DNA from: Clostridiales bacterium
GTDB lineage: Bacteria; Bacillota_A; Clostridia; Saccharofermentanales; Saccharofermentanaceae
DNA: 13,913 bases
Reading direction: 5' to 3'
Assembly: GCA_017649745.1 (NCBI GenBank)
Contig: JAGCGE010000206.1
Location: 1 to 13,913 of the forward strand
Position 1 is the stretch's first letter. The number at the start of each line of letters is the position of its first letter. The notes under the pieces are model-generated. The model did not search any database, had not been told where the DNA came from, and saw only the letters and a list, made by a program, of their open reading frames with translations. This document shows, in pieces, positions 13,815 to 13,913 of this stretch. Made by a program: the position numbers and the translations under genes.

Positions 13815-13913
13815 TGGGAATTCTTTATGAGATTCAAAGATGTGATAACGATGATATTAAGATTTACTGTAACGGAAAGATTATCAAGACTTTTTCTGGA
13901 TATATAAATGACT
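13815..13913 (+). repeat. 99-bp exact repeat, copy at the window edge
   Basis: Identical to 12291-12389, in the same orientation, offset by 1524 bp. In the frame of the large gene a TGA stands at 13811-13813 just before the copy, so it is not a readable extension of that protein. It abruptly replaces the minus-strand coding sequence on its left. Confidence 0.95.

Overview
The window looks like a chromosomal segment of a Gram-positive Clostridia-type anaerobe (Bacillota). The evidence is strong AGGAGG-type ribosome binding sites, a BlaI/BlaR1-type regulatory pair, a Clostridia-style lipoprotein, a metG-tatD pair as in Bacillota, and a secreted protein with a cellulose-binding (CBM2-like) module plus calcium-binding repeats. 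The last two features would suit a gut or rumen fibre-associated bacterium. I cannot assign genus or species from sequence alone. 

Layout. (1) 1-173: the 3' end of a GAPDH gene and its terminator. (2) 191-2399: a BlaI-type repressor and BlaR1-type M56 membrane metallopeptidase, with a promoter overlapped by two near-identical palindromic operators and a terminator at the end. (3) 2403-6264, minus strand: an unusual signalling module. It has an ECF sigma factor fused through one transmembrane helix to an extracytoplasmic YD-repeat domain (4605-6197). A separate lipoprotein carries a homologous ectodomain (2908-3942), followed by a small soluble protein (2403-2894). The sigma gene and the lipoprotein gene share a near-identical ECF-type promoter (TTCGAATATTTC, then 13 nt, then GTC), so the fused sigma factor probably controls itself and the lipoprotein operon. 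Between them lies about 660 bp without genes. It contains two consecutive domains closed by perfect 9-10 bp helices and then a strong plus-strand terminator, which I read as a candidate structured non-coding RNA. (4) 6317-9190, plus strand: metG (methionyl-tRNA synthetase) and a TatD-family nuclease, a conserved Bacillota pair. (5) 9208-13738: a small membrane-anchored protein, then a visibly AT-richer accessory segment. This segment holds a 1146-residue secreted multidomain protein (two CBM2-like modules, TSP3-type calcium repeats, a vWA-like domain without its metal site, and a C-terminal region with a His/Cys pair arranged as in clan CD peptidases) and a coupled small membrane protein. (6) 13743-13913: the 3' end of a minus-strand gene, cut by a 99-bp exact copy of part of the large gene at the window edge. 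This is probably an assembly junction. 

The most interesting candidate for an undescribed system is region 3. A one-protein transmembrane sigma factor has no separate anti-sigma gene in the window. Its outer domain is duplicated on a lipoprotein whose operon carries the same predicted sigma promoter, and a structured RNA candidate lies between the two units.
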